Shown: positions 56,924 through 64,000 of the stretch, piece after piece
Layout of the letters: every line of letters starts with the position of its first letter
Numbering within the stretch: position 1 is the stretch's first letter
From: Gordonia neofelifaecis NRRL B-59395
Lineage (GTDB): Bacteria; Actinomycetota; Actinomycetes; Mycobacteriales; Mycobacteriaceae
Assembly (NCBI RefSeq): GCF_000192435.1
Contig: NZ_AEUD01000005.1
Coordinates: forward strand, 62,001 to 126,000
Direction: 5' to 3'
Length of the DNA: 64,000 bases
The notes under the pieces: generated by a model
Database searches by the model: none
Told to the model about the DNA's origin: nothing
What the model saw: only the letters and a program-made list of their open reading frames with translations
Made by a program: the position numbers and the translations under genes

Positions 56924-56953
56924 TGGTCTGACGGTGTCAGCGCACGTCGACGA

Positions 56954-57649
56954 CTAGTCGCCGGTGTACTGGCCGCCCACGGTGCCGCGGACGACGATCG
57001 GGGTGCCCTCACCGATGGTGTCGTACACCCACTTGCCGTTCTCGGTGCTCACGTTGATGCAGCCGTGGCTGGCGTTCGACACGCCCTGCTGGGCGACCGA
57101 CCAGGGAGCGGCGTGAATGAAGATGCCGTCCCACGACATACGCGTCGCGTACTCGACGTAGGTGCGGTAACCCTCGGGGGAGTCGACCGGCACACCGTAC
57201 GTGGAGCTGTCCATGTACATGTCCCGGTACTTCTCCTTGGTGTGGTACACGCCATTCGGAGTCGGGTGCTTGTCGGTGCCCATCGAGATCGGCATCTGCT
57301 TGACGAACTCGTGGTTCTTCCACCAGTAGATCTGGTGGTCGCCGTCGACGGCGAGCGCGACCCAGCCGGTGGGCGTCTTGACGTTCGGCTCGGCAGGCAC
57401 GCCCGGCTTCTCCGGGGTGGTCGTCTGCGGCTGCGGCTTGGGCTTGGGCTTCGGCGTGGGTGCCTGCGGCACGCCGGGAACCGACGGCAGATCAGGAACC
57501 TGGACCGGCGGCAGACCCGGAACGACGGTGACCGGAGCGGCATTGGCCACTGCCGGCGCCCCCATCGCCAGCGCGGCCGCACCGGCCGCCACAGCAACGA
57601 ATCGAGCGGCGCGGCTCATGCCGCGGCTCGAAGACTTGGTGGAAAACAC
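56954..57649 (-). CDS. L,D-transpeptidase (YkuD)
   Basis: A 231-residue secreted L,D-transpeptidase that makes 3-3 cross-links in peptidoglycan. A signal peptide spans about 1-38 (FVAVAAGAAALAMG, cleavage near ANA-AP). A Pro/Lys/Gln-rich linker (to about 85, TPKPKPKPQPQTTTPEKPG) follows, then the YkuD domain with His179 and the catalytic SHGCIN containing Cys197. It lacks the Ig-like domains of mycobacterial LdtMt1/2. GTG 57649 follows a GGTAGAG stretch; the upstream frame extension is not protein-like. Confidence 0.92.
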   Translation of the reverse strand: MFSTKSSSRGMSRAARFVAVAAGAAALAMGAPAVANAAPVTVVPGLPPVQVPDLPSVPGVPQAPTPKPKPKPQPQTTTPEKPGVPAEPNVKTPTGWVALAVDGDHQIYWWKNHEFVKQMPISMGTDKHPTPNGVYHTKEKYRDMYMDSSTYGVPVDSPEGYRTYVEYATRMSWDGIFIHAAPWSVAQQGVSNASHGCINVSTENGKWVYDTIGEGTPIVVRGTVGGQYTGD

Positions 57650-57815
57650 GTGGTCTCTACCTTCATTTCGTGGTCGTGAACTAGCGCTACCCCCGTAAAC
57701 GCTCGAAAGCATCGTTACATAACCGTTGCACGTGCGCCAACACAAACTGCCTGCCAGGCACCTGAGTGCGAGATGAATCACCAGGTCAGTAACGTGGCGC
57801 CAGTCACATTGCATT

Positions 57816-58376
57816 CTACGCATGCGACGGCGGAGTGTCCTGTTTCGTCCGATTTTCGTGCGCGTGCGGCGTGCTGATCACGACGATCGCCTCTGCCGGG
57901 CCGTCGGGCGCGGAGAATACGTGATCGGTGTCGCTCGTCCACGCGTGGCAGTCGCCGCGGTGGACGATCGTCGGTGCGTCGGCGGTGCCGACGGTGAGCG
58001 TTCCGGCGACGACGGCCAGCTGTTCTCGTACCCCGGCGCCGTGCGCGGGGGAGACGTGGTGGGCGCCTGCGGGGAATTCGAGGCGGAAGACCTCGACGGT
58101 CTCGGCGGGGAGATGGCGGGTCGACAGCAATACCGTGACCATGCCGCCGGCGGCGGTTCCGTGGGTGCCCGGCGTCTCGCCGAGCATGCCGGTCAACGGG
58201 ACGTCGAGCGGCGCACACAGGGCGTACAGGGTCTCGATGTTCGGGTTGCGGCGCCCGCTCTCGATCTCGGACAAGGTGGCCTTGCCGATGTCGGCCCGAC
58301 GGGCGAGTTCGGACAGGCTCAATCCGCGGGCGGCGCGCAACTCGCGGAGGCGGTCGCCGATTCCCAAGTCGTTCAC
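57816..58376 (-). CDS. XRE-family regulator with cupin sensor domain
   Basis: A 186-residue regulator. The Cro/C1-type helix-turn-helix covers about 5-60 (LRELRAARGLSLSELARRADIGKATLSEIESGRRNPN). A C-terminal cupin barrel follows (REQLAVVAGTLTVGT, HRGDCHAWTSDTDHVFSAPDG). Such proteins sense small ligands and often control a divergent transporter. GTG 58376 gives the family start MNDLGIGDRLREL; a much longer open frame upstream is antisense to benE and cbiZ and is spurious. It is divergent from the BenE-like gene, and two tandem 16-bp repeats in the gap are its likely operators. Confidence 0.9.
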   Translation of the reverse strand: MNDLGIGDRLRELRAARGLSLSELARRADIGKATLSEIESGRRNPNIETLYALCAPLDVPLTGMLGETPGTHGTAAGGMVTVLLSTRHLPAETVEVFRLEFPAGAHHVSPAHGAGVREQLAVVAGTLTVGTADAPTIVHRGDCHAWTSDTDHVFSAPDGPAEAIVVISTPHAHENRTKQDTPPSHA

Positions 58377-58412
58377 GGGTGCCGATGCTACGTGCCGGCC
58401 GGCATCGCAGGT

Positions 58413-58444
58413 GTTCGGTTTACAGAACGTTCGGTTTGTGGAAC
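58413..58444. promoter_or_regulatory. tandem 16-bp operator-like repeats
   Basis: GTTCGGTTTACAGAAC (58413-58428) is followed directly by GTTCGGTTTGTGGAAC (58429-58444). The units differ at two positions, and each has GTTC/GAAC ends. They lie between the divergent XRE-cupin and BenE-like genes, ending 10 bases before the BenE-like start codon, as expected for a repressor site. Confidence 0.68.
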
Positions 58445-58454
58445 GCTTCGCTCT

Positions 58455-59660
58455 GTGACGAGCATCGACGAGACCGTTGACGAGCGAGCAGGCGCCGAAC
58501 GGGTGTCGATCGGTGTGCCGATCGGCGCGGGTGTCGTGTGCGCGCTCGTCGGTTTCACCTCGTCGTTCGCGGTGGTCTTGGCCGGGCTCCGGGCCGTCGG
58601 CGCCGATGCGGCCCAGGCTGCGTCCGGGCTGCTCGCCGTGTCCGTCGCCATGGCGGTCGCCACGATGCTGCTGTCGTGGCGGTTCCGCATCCCGGTGACC
58701 TCGGCGTGGTCGACGCCCGGTGCCGCGCTGCTCGCGACCACCGGCGCGGTTGCCGGTGGTTGGTCGGCCGCGGTCGGCGCCTTCCTGTCGTGCGGCGTGC
58801 TGCTCGTCGTCACCGGCTGGTGGCCACGCCTGGCAATCCTGGTGCGGCGGATACCGGTCCCGATCGCCCAGGCGATGCTGGCCGGGGTGCTGCTTCCGCT
58901 CTGCGTGGAGCCGCTTCGTGGACTCGCCGCGAATCCGGTCGCGGTGGGACCGGTGCTCGCGGTGTGGCTCGTGCTGCTGAAGCTTCGGCCGCGGTGGGCG
59001 GTGCCCGGCGCGTTCGCGGCCGCACTGGTGGTGATCGGTGTCGCACTGGCGCGGGACGGCGGCGGCCCCGGCTGGGCGGACTTCGTCCCGCAGTTGAGCG
59101 TCACCACCCCGTCGTGGACTGTCGGCGCGCTGATGGGTGCGGCGATTCCGCTGTACCTGGTGACGATGGCGGCGCAGAACATTCCGGGTGTCGCGGTGAT
59201 GGCCGGCTTCGGCTACGACGTCCCCTGGCGTCCGGCGATGACCGTCACCGGAGTGGGATCGATGCTGGCCGCGCCGTTCGGCGGGCACGCGATCAACCTC
59301 GCCGCGATCAGCGCGGCCCTCGCCGCTGCCCCGGACGCCGATCCCGATCGGGAGCGGCGGTGGGTCGCCGGGTTCAGCGCCGGGGTCACGTACCTGGTGC
59401 TCGGGCTGACGTCGACGGGGCTGGTGGCCGTCGTGCTCGCGGCGCCCGACGGCGTGGTGCAGGCGGTCGCCGGGGTCGCCTTGCTCGGGGCGTTCGCGAG
59501 TGCCTGCGCGGGAGCGATGTCGCAGGCCGACGACCGGCTGCCCGCCGCGGTGACGTTCGTGGTCGCGGCGTCGGGGATCGCAGTCGGCGGGATCGGGTCG
59601 GCCTTCTGGGCGCTCGTCGCCGGGATCGTGCTGCGGGCCCTGCGGATCGGCAGGCCATGA
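58455..59660 (+). CDS. BenE-family membrane transporter
   Basis: A 401-residue transporter with about 12 hydrophobic helices of the benzoate/H+ symporter (BenE) family. It has GFTSSFAVVLAGLRAVGA, PVTSAWSTPGAALLATTG, YLVTMAAQNIPGVAVMAGFGY and FGGHAINLAAISAALAAAPDA, the last being the family signature. BenE members are thought to import benzoate or related acids, but most are uncharacterised. GTG 58455 is the only plausible start before the first conserved segment. The paired XRE-cupin gene and the operator-like repeats suggest ligand-controlled expression; CbiZ follows. Confidence 0.88.
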   Translation: MTSIDETVDERAGAERVSIGVPIGAGVVCALVGFTSSFAVVLAGLRAVGADAAQAASGLLAVSVAMAVATMLLSWRFRIPVTSAWSTPGAALLATTGAVAGGWSAAVGAFLSCGVLLVVTGWWPRLAILVRRIPVPIAQAMLAGVLLPLCVEPLRGLAANPVAVGPVLAVWLVLLKLRPRWAVPGAFAAALVVIGVALARDGGGPGWADFVPQLSVTTPSWTVGALMGAAIPLYLVTMAAQNIPGVAVMAGFGYDVPWRPAMTVTGVGSMLAAPFGGHAINLAAISAALAAAPDADPDRERRWVAGFSAGVTYLVLGLTSTGLVAVVLAAPDGVVQAVAGVALLGAFASACAGAMSQADDRLPAAVTFVVAASGIAVGGIGSAFWALVAGIVLRALRIGRP

Positions 59661-59696
59661 ACGGGCCGGTCGCCCTCGGCTAGCGTGAACGGCGAC

Positions 59697-60386
59697 ATGA
59701 GCATGGATCTGCAGTTTCTCCGAACCCTCGACGGCGGCGCGCCGCTCACCACCAGTGTTTGGCGGGTCGGACCGGGACGCCGCGGCGTCTCCTCGGCGAT
59801 GCTCGGCGGGGGCATCGGTCCGATCGCGTGGGTGATCAACGCCCAGGTGCCCGGCGGGTACAGCCGCATGGACCCTGTCGCTCATCTGCAGGAGATGGCG
59901 AACGGTTGCGGCCTGTCCGGGCGGGGCGTGGGCATGCTGACGGCCGCGGCGGTCGATCGGACGGTCACCCGCGTCGACGGTGCGGTGATCGCATCCGCGA
60001 CGGTCGGTCTGCGGGTTCCGACGTGGGCGGCGGCGCCCGCCGGAAATGCCGATCCCGAGCTCGCCCCGATGGTGCTGCCCGGTCCGCCGCGCCCGGGAAC
60101 GATCAACGTCACCGTCGACCTTCCCGTCGCGCTCACCGACGCCGCACTGATAAATACGGTGATGACGGCGACGGAGGCCAAGACGCAGGCGCTGCTGGAG
60201 GCCGGCTATCCGGCGACCGGCACCGCATCGGACGCCGTGGTCGTCGTCTGCGACGAAGCCGGCGCCCCGGAACCCTTCGCCGGCCCGCGGTCGGAGTGGG
60301 GCGGCGCCCTCGCCCGCGCGGTGCATGCCGCCGTTCGCGAGGGTGCCGACGACTACACGCGTCGCCTTCGTGACGGCGGACTCTGA
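59697..60386 (+). CDS. cbiZ: CbiZ-like adenosylcobinamide amidohydrolase
   Basis: A 229-residue protein of the CbiZ family, with RRGVSSAMLGGGIGPIAWVINAQVPGGY near the N-terminus and GVGMLTAAAVDRTV, TVDLPVALTDAALINTVMTATEAKTQALLEAGYPATGTASDAVVV in the body. CbiZ cleaves the aminopropanol side chain of adenosylcobinamide to give cobyric acid for corrinoid salvage. It stands 36 bases after the BenE-like gene, away from other cobalamin genes, which is unusual. ATG 59697 is used; GTG 59685 or ATG 59703 are alternatives. No obvious ribosome binding site is seen. Confidence 0.82.
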   Translation: MSMDLQFLRTLDGGAPLTTSVWRVGPGRRGVSSAMLGGGIGPIAWVINAQVPGGYSRMDPVAHLQEMANGCGLSGRGVGMLTAAAVDRTVTRVDGAVIASATVGLRVPTWAAAPAGNADPELAPMVLPGPPRPGTINVTVDLPVALTDAALINTVMTATEAKTQALLEAGYPATGTASDAVVVVCDEAGAPEPFAGPRSEWGGALARAVHAAVREGADDYTRRLRDGGL

Positions 60387-60438
60387 CTCGTCGAGGATCT
60401 TCCTCAGCGTCCAGCTCATGCGCGTGACTGAGCGGTGT

Positions 60439-60482
60439 CCGCGGCGTCCGGGACAACGCAGATACTGGCTAGCTGCGCGGAT
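60439..60482. repeat. degenerate third copy of the palindromic repeat
   Basis: This 44-base segment begins CCGCGGCGTCCGGGACAACGC, matching the central 21 bases of the repeat at 47453 with two changes. It ends CGCGGAT at exactly the same distance, while the middle has diverged. It lies about 50 bases after the cbiZ gene in a 167-base gap with no gene. Confidence 0.5.
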
Positions 60483-60553
60483 TGAGCTGGTGCTTGGCGC
60501 TCGTGCGCGCTGGAGGGTTCGATCAGGTTGTGAGCGGTCTGGACAAAACAAAA

Positions 60554-60581
60554 GGTCAGAGGCTGAAAACAGCCTCTGACC
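60554..60581 (-). terminator. intrinsic terminator of tRNA-Gly
   Basis: A 12-bp perfect stem (GGTCAGAGGCTG and complement) encloses a four-base loop. On the minus strand it is followed by TTTTGTTTTG. This is a classical rho-independent terminator, 6 bases beyond the 3' end of tRNA-Gly, and the only one in the window with a clear U-tract. Confidence 0.9.
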
Positions 60582-60587
60582 TGGTGG

Positions 60588-60658
60588 AGCGGGTGACGGG
60601 AATCGAACCCGCGTAGCTAGTTTGGAAGACTAGGGCTCTACCATTGAGCTACACCCGC
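60588..60658 (-). tRNA. tRNA-Gly (UCC)
   Basis: The minus strand folds with acceptor GCGGGTG/CACCCGC, D arm GCTCAATGGTAGAGC, anticodon stem CTAGT/ACTAG with TCC in the loop, and T arm GCGGG-TTCGATT-CCCGT. CCA is not encoded. It is divergent from the tRNA-Pro/tig region. Confidence 0.94.
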
Positions 60659-60813
60659 GTTGCGTCCGCAGACCGAGAGATACGGCTGCGTCCTGCGCTT
60701 GCAGAACTGTACCGAGGGTTGCGCCGATTCACAAAACGGGAGGCGGGTTCGTCCCCGGGGTGGTTCGGCCCGTACTATGTTCCCTTGGTCCCGCCGGTGT
60801 TCGGCGAGGCCGA

Positions 60814-60887
60814 CGGGATGTGGCGCAGCTTGGTAGCGCATCCGCTTTGGGAGCGGAGGGTCGCAGGTTCAAATCCTGTCATCCCGA
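60814..60887 (+). tRNA. tRNA-Pro (UGG)
   Basis: The plus strand folds with acceptor CGGGATG/CATCCCG, D arm GCGCAGCTTGGTAGCGC, anticodon stem CCGCT/AGCGG around a loop with TGG, and T arm GCAGG-TTCAAAT-CCTGT. It lies 86 bases before tig on the same strand. Confidence 0.94.
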
Positions 60888-60973
60888 CGAAGAACGTCGC
60901 GGCCGGAACGTTGGCCGGTGAGCGGCGAGAAGCACGTACTGCCAGCACGTACCGACTAAGGAGTACCAACACC

Positions 60974-62338
60974 GTGAAGAGCACCGTCGAGCAGCTGAGC
61001 CCGACCCGAGTCAAGCTGAATGTCGAGGTTCCGTTCGAGGAACTCTCCGGTGACTTCGACCGCGCTTACAAGTCGCTCGCTCAGCAGATCCGCATCCCCG
61101 GCTTCCGCCCGGGCAAGGCTCCGGCCAAGCTGATCGAGGCCCGCGTCGGCCGTCAGGCGATCCTGGAGCAGGTCGTGAACGACGCCGTTCCGGCGAAGTA
61201 CTCGCAGGCTGTCACCGAAGCCGACATCAAGGCCATCAGCCAGCCGGAGATCGACCTGGCCGACCTCGTCTACGGCGAGCCGGTCAAGTTCACCGCCGAG
61301 GTCGACGTCCGCCCGGAGATCGAGCTGCCCGAGTACGCCACCATCGCCGTCGAGGTCGACCCGATCGAGGTCGCCGAGGCCGACGTCGAAGAAGAGCTCG
61401 ACAACCTGCGCGCACGCTTCGGCACCCTGGTGGGCGTCGAGCGCGGCGTGACCGGCGGCGACTTCGTCTCGCTCGACCTGTCGGCCACCGTCGGCGGCGA
61501 GACCGTCGAGGACGCCTCCACCGAGGGCCTCTCGCACGAGGTCGGCAGCGACACCCTCATCGAGGGCCTGGACGAGGCGCTCGAGGGCGTCAAGGCGGGC
61601 GACACCGCGACCTTCACCTCCAAGCTGGTCGCGGGCGACCACGCGGGCGAGGACGCCGAGATCACCGCCAAGGTGAACTCGGTCAAGGTCCGTGAGCTGC
61701 CGGAGCTGGACGACGAGTTCGCCCAGATGGCCTCCGAGTTCGACACCGTCGCCGAGCTGCGCGACAGCGTCCGCGACCGGGTCGCCGACTCCAAGAAGTA
61801 CGAGCAGGCGGGCGCCATCCGCGACGCCGTCCTCGATCAGCTGCTCGACACCGTCGAGTTCCCGCTGCCCGAGTCGGTCGTCGCCGACGAGGTCGAGGCC
61901 GTCCAGCACCAGCTGGTCCACGCGCTCGGCCACGACGACGCGCAGGTCGATCGCTTCCTCGAGGCGCAGGGCAAGACCCGCGAGGAGTGGGACGCCGAGA
62001 GCAAGACCGACGCCGAGAAGTCGGTCCGCACTCAGCTGCTGCTCGACGCCATCGCCGACGCCACCGAGGTCGAGGTCGCGCAGGACGAGCTGACCCAGCA
62101 GATCCTCATGCAGTCGCAGCGCTACGGCATCGCGCCGCAGGAGTTCATCCAGCAGCTGCAGAACGCCAACCAGATCGGCGCCCTGTACGCCGACGTGCGT
62201 CGCAACAAGGCCCTCGCCGAGGTCATCGGCGAGGTCAAGGTCACCGACACCAACGGTGAGACCATCGACACCAAGGCGTTCTTCGGCTCGGCCGACGACG
62301 CCGAGGGCGAGGACGACGCCGAGGGCGACGACGCCTGA
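60974..62338 (+). CDS. tig: trigger factor
   Basis: A 454-residue ribosome-associated chaperone and peptidyl-prolyl isomerase. The ribosome-binding domain carries the signature GFRPGKAP (43-50). The FKBP-like domain lies at about 155-245 ([20 protein letters not shown]), and the helical C-terminal domain ends in an acidic tail. It folds nascent chains as they leave the ribosome. GTG 60974 has AAGGAG about 11 bases upstream and gives the conserved start [15 protein letters not shown]. It is followed by clpP1 and clpP2 as in M. tuberculosis (Rv2462c-Rv2460c), with a hairpin between. Confidence 0.97.
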   Translation: MKSTVEQLSPTRVKLNVEVPFEELSGDFDRAYKSLAQQIRIPGFRPGKAPAKLIEARVGRQAILEQVVNDAVPAKYSQAVTEADIKAISQPEIDLADLVYGEPVKFTAEVDVRPEIELPEYATIAVEVDPIEVAEADVEEELDNLRARFGTLVGVERGVTGGDFVSLDLSATVGGETVEDASTEGLSHEVGSDTLIEGLDEALEGVKAGDTATFTSKLVAGDHAGEDAEITAKVNSVKVRELPELDDEFAQMASEFDTVAELRDSVRDRVADSKKYEQAGAIRDAVLDQLLDTVEFPLPESVVADEVEAVQHQLVHALGHDDAQVDRFLEAQGKTREEWDAESKTDAEKSVRTQLLLDAIADATEVEVAQDELTQQILMQSQRYGIAPQEFIQQLQNANQIGALYADVRRNKALAEVIGEVKVTDTNGETIDTKAFFGSADDAEGEDDAEGDDA

Positions 62339-62360
62339 TCGTCGCTCTCACCAGAGCACC

Positions 62361-62396
62361 GCGACAGCCGGGACGATTCATCGTCCCGGCTGTCGC
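62361..62396 (+). terminator. terminator hairpin after tig
   Basis: A 16-bp perfect stem (GCGACAGCCGGGACGA and its complement) with a TTCA loop lies 22 bases after the tig stop. It separates tig from clpP1, so clpP1-clpP2 probably have their own promoter in 62397-62613. Confidence 0.85.
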
Positions 62397-62613
62397 CGTC
62401 TGCGCCGCCGATCACCTTCCGCGCGCTGCCGTTCGAACACCCCACGAGGTGTTCCGCTGTAAGCGAATTAGGGGTGTCGGCGGAACATCTCCCGGGGTGG
62501 AATTGATTAACCTCGGTGACAGCTTCTCCGAAGAACGGACGCTGGAGCGTCCGGTGGACTCGGTCGACGAGCCCTCCGGAGAGACCGCACCGCTAGACAG
62601 ATGGGACAACTCA

Positions 62614-63213
62614 GTGAGCAATCTGTACACGCCCTCGATGAGCTCGGGCGTCGCCGGCCTGAACCTGACCGACTCGGTCTTCGAGCGTCTGCTGCGTGAG
62701 CGCATCATCTTCCTGGGCACCCAGGTCGACGACGACATCGCGAACCGGCTCTGCGCTCAGATCCTGCTGCTTGCAGCCGAGGATCCGACCAAGGACATCA
62801 ACCTCTACATCAACTCGCCGGGCGGCAGCGTCACCGCGGGCATGGCGATCTTCGACACCATGCAGCTCGCTCCGTGCGACGTCGCGACCTATGCCATGGG
62901 CATGGCGGCGTCGATGGGCCAGTTCCTGCTCGCCGCCGGGGCCAAGGGCAAGCGCCACGCCCTGCCGCACGCGCGGATCATGATGCACCAGCCGTCGGCG
63001 GGCATCGGCGGAACGGCGGCCGACATCGCCATCCAGGCCGAGCAGTTCGCCGCGACCAAGCGTGAGATGAACCGGCTGAACGCCGAGTTCACCGGCCAGC
63101 CGCTGGAGAAGATCGAGGCGGACGCCGACCGGGACAACTGGTTCACCGCGGAAGAGGCCAAGGAGTACGGCTTCGTCGACCATGTCGTGACCAGCGCGGG
63201 CGCGATCGCCTGA
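62614..63213 (+). CDS. clpP1: ATP-dependent Clp protease proteolytic subunit 1
   Basis: A 199-residue ClpP serine protease subunit. With this start the catalytic triad is Ser100 (GMAASMG), His125 (MMHQP) and Asp174, with the same spacing as E. coli Ser97, His122 and Asp171. The handle motif [20 protein letters not shown] is intact. In Mycobacteriales ClpP1 and ClpP2 form a mixed double ring that works with ClpX or ClpC1. GTG 62614 gives the family N-terminus; in-frame upstream starts to 62449 exist but are not conserved-looking. clpP2 begins 48 bases after its stop. Confidence 0.96.
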   Translation: MSNLYTPSMSSGVAGLNLTDSVFERLLRERIIFLGTQVDDDIANRLCAQILLLAAEDPTKDINLYINSPGGSVTAGMAIFDTMQLAPCDVATYAMGMAASMGQFLLAAGAKGKRHALPHARIMMHQPSAGIGGTAADIAIQAEQFAATKREMNRLNAEFTGQPLEKIEADADRDNWFTAEEAKEYGFVDHVVTSAGAIA

Positions 63214-63261
63214 CCGCGGTCGCCCCAACGTCCACTTCACTTCACCGGTTACGGAGAAACC

Positions 63262-63942
63262 ATGACTAACTCGCTTCCCGCCGACGTCCGCGCGGGCATT
63301 CCGGATGCGGCACTGGCTCTGAAGAGCATCGAGGCCCGCTACATCCTCCCGTCGTTCATCGAGAACACCCCGAACGGCCAGCGCCAGTACGACCCGTACG
63401 CCAAGCTGTTCGAGGAGCGCATCGTCTTCGTCGGCACGCCGATCGACCAGACGGTCGCGAACGACGTGATGGCCCAGCTGCTGGTCCTGGAGAGCCAGGA
63501 TCCCGACCGCGACATCACCATGTACATCAACTCGCCGGGCGGCAGCGTGCCGGACATGCTGGCGATCTACGACACCATGCAGTACGTCCACTGCGACGTG
63601 ATGACCGTCTGCCTCGGCGAGGCGGCCTCCGCGGCGGCGATCCTGCTCGCCGGCGGCACCCCGGGGAAGCGGGCGGCACTGCCGAACGCCACCGTCCTGA
63701 TCCATCAGCCCCGCACCGGCGGCGCCTACCAGGGCCAGGTGTCGGACCTCGAGATCCAGGCGGCGGAGATCGAGCGGATCCGGAAGCGTCTCGACGAGAT
63801 CCTCGCCTCGCACACCGGCCAGGATCCGGAGAAGATCCGCAAGGACACCGATCGCGACAACATCCTCACCGCCGATCAGGCCAAGGAGTACGGGATCATC
63901 GACGAGGTCTTCGACTACCGCAAGAAGTCGGCGCGCAGCTGA
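63262..63942 (+). CDS. clpP2: ATP-dependent Clp protease proteolytic subunit 2
   Basis: A 226-residue ClpP paralogue. The triad is Ser123 (LGEAASAAA), His148 (LIHQP) and Asp197, and the handle motif is [20 protein letters not shown]. It has a longer N-terminal propeptide than ClpP1 (about 30 residues before the conserved core) that is probably removed on activation. It forms the mixed ClpP1P2 protease, which is essential in mycobacteria. GGAGA precedes ATG 63262. The remaining 58 bases of the window after its stop hold no recognisable feature. Confidence 0.97.
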   Translation: MTNSLPADVRAGIPDAALALKSIEARYILPSFIENTPNGQRQYDPYAKLFEERIVFVGTPIDQTVANDVMAQLLVLESQDPDRDITMYINSPGGSVPDMLAIYDTMQYVHCDVMTVCLGEAASAAAILLAGGTPGKRAALPNATVLIHQPRTGGAYQGQVSDLEIQAAEIERIRKRLDEILASHTGQDPEKIRKDTDRDNILTADQAKEYGIIDEVFDYRKKSARS

Positions 63943-64000
63943 GCGTCGGGAGAATCTTGACGACTGCCGCATTTCGGCTCGTCGAAGCCATCGTGCGCGG

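Noticed and set aside
58377-60551. A very long minus-strand upstream extension of the XRE-cupin frame.
   Set aside because: It runs antisense to the BenE-like and CbiZ genes and has no motifs. The true start GTG 58376 matches the family N-terminus.
60439-60553. A possible small gene in the gap after cbiZ.
   Set aside because: No frame has a start with a ribosome binding site. The gap is explained by a degenerate repeat and the tRNA-Gly terminator.

Overview
The window is GC-rich actinobacterial chromosome, best matched by a mycolic-acid-containing member of the Mycobacteriales such as Gordonia. The evidence is a CmrA-type mycolate reductase, a monomeric isocitrate dehydrogenase, a 180-kDa-class NAD-glutamate dehydrogenase, a group II globin, the NnaR/NirBD nitrate system, and gene order that follows Mycobacterium tuberculosis Rv2477c to Rv2460c over its right half. 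All identifications are by eye from the sequence; no database search was run.

Left part (0-17 kb). This holds metabolic and regulatory genes: the end of an AlkA-type glycosylase, a SnoaL-like protein divergent from a TetR regulator, monomeric Icd, an ECF42-type sigma factor (frameshifted) translationally coupled to a YCII/DGPF protein, a YhgE-like membrane protein, a DUF1254/DUF1214 protein, tRNA-His, orn, and the lipid genes cmrA, ohyA and a FadH-like dienoyl-CoA reductase. A PadR regulator is divergent from an SMP-30-like lactonase across a 38-bp composite palindrome.

16-18 kb. A half-size ABC exporter is preceded on the same strand by a 45-codon gene for an Arg/Trp-rich cationic peptide with a strong ribosome binding site. 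A 14-bp hairpin sits between the two. This is the best candidate for an undescribed small system.

18-29 kb. This is a complete assimilatory nitrate pathway: transporter NarK, regulator NnaR (HemD domain plus winged helix), a CbiX-like chelatase for siroheme, NirD, NirB, and a nitrate reductase fused to a CysJ-like flavoprotein. Two GlnR-box-like sites and a cluster of long inverted repeats lie in the block.

29-36 kb. Thiolase, enoyl-CoA hydratase and FAD monooxygenase form a tight run. They are followed by a secreted protein, a 0.7-kb repeat-rich gap, tRNA-Arg(UCU), a CopD/CtaG fusion and a PGPGW membrane protein.

36-64 kb. The conserved mycobacterial block runs ettA, gdh, thioesterase, Rv2474c-like, aglA, glbO, a small membrane protein, DUF5130, fadD, pepN, a Rv2466c-like DsbA, an M48 peptidase, rpiB, nei, tig, clpP1 and clpP2. 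Two insertions relative to M. tuberculosis stand out. One is an AbiEi/DUF559-like gene bracketed by homologous 61-bp palindromic repeats (47.4-48.6 kb). The other is a block carrying a PE-PPE hydrolase, an L,D-transpeptidase, an XRE-cupin regulator, a BenE-like transporter and CbiZ (56-60.4 kb).
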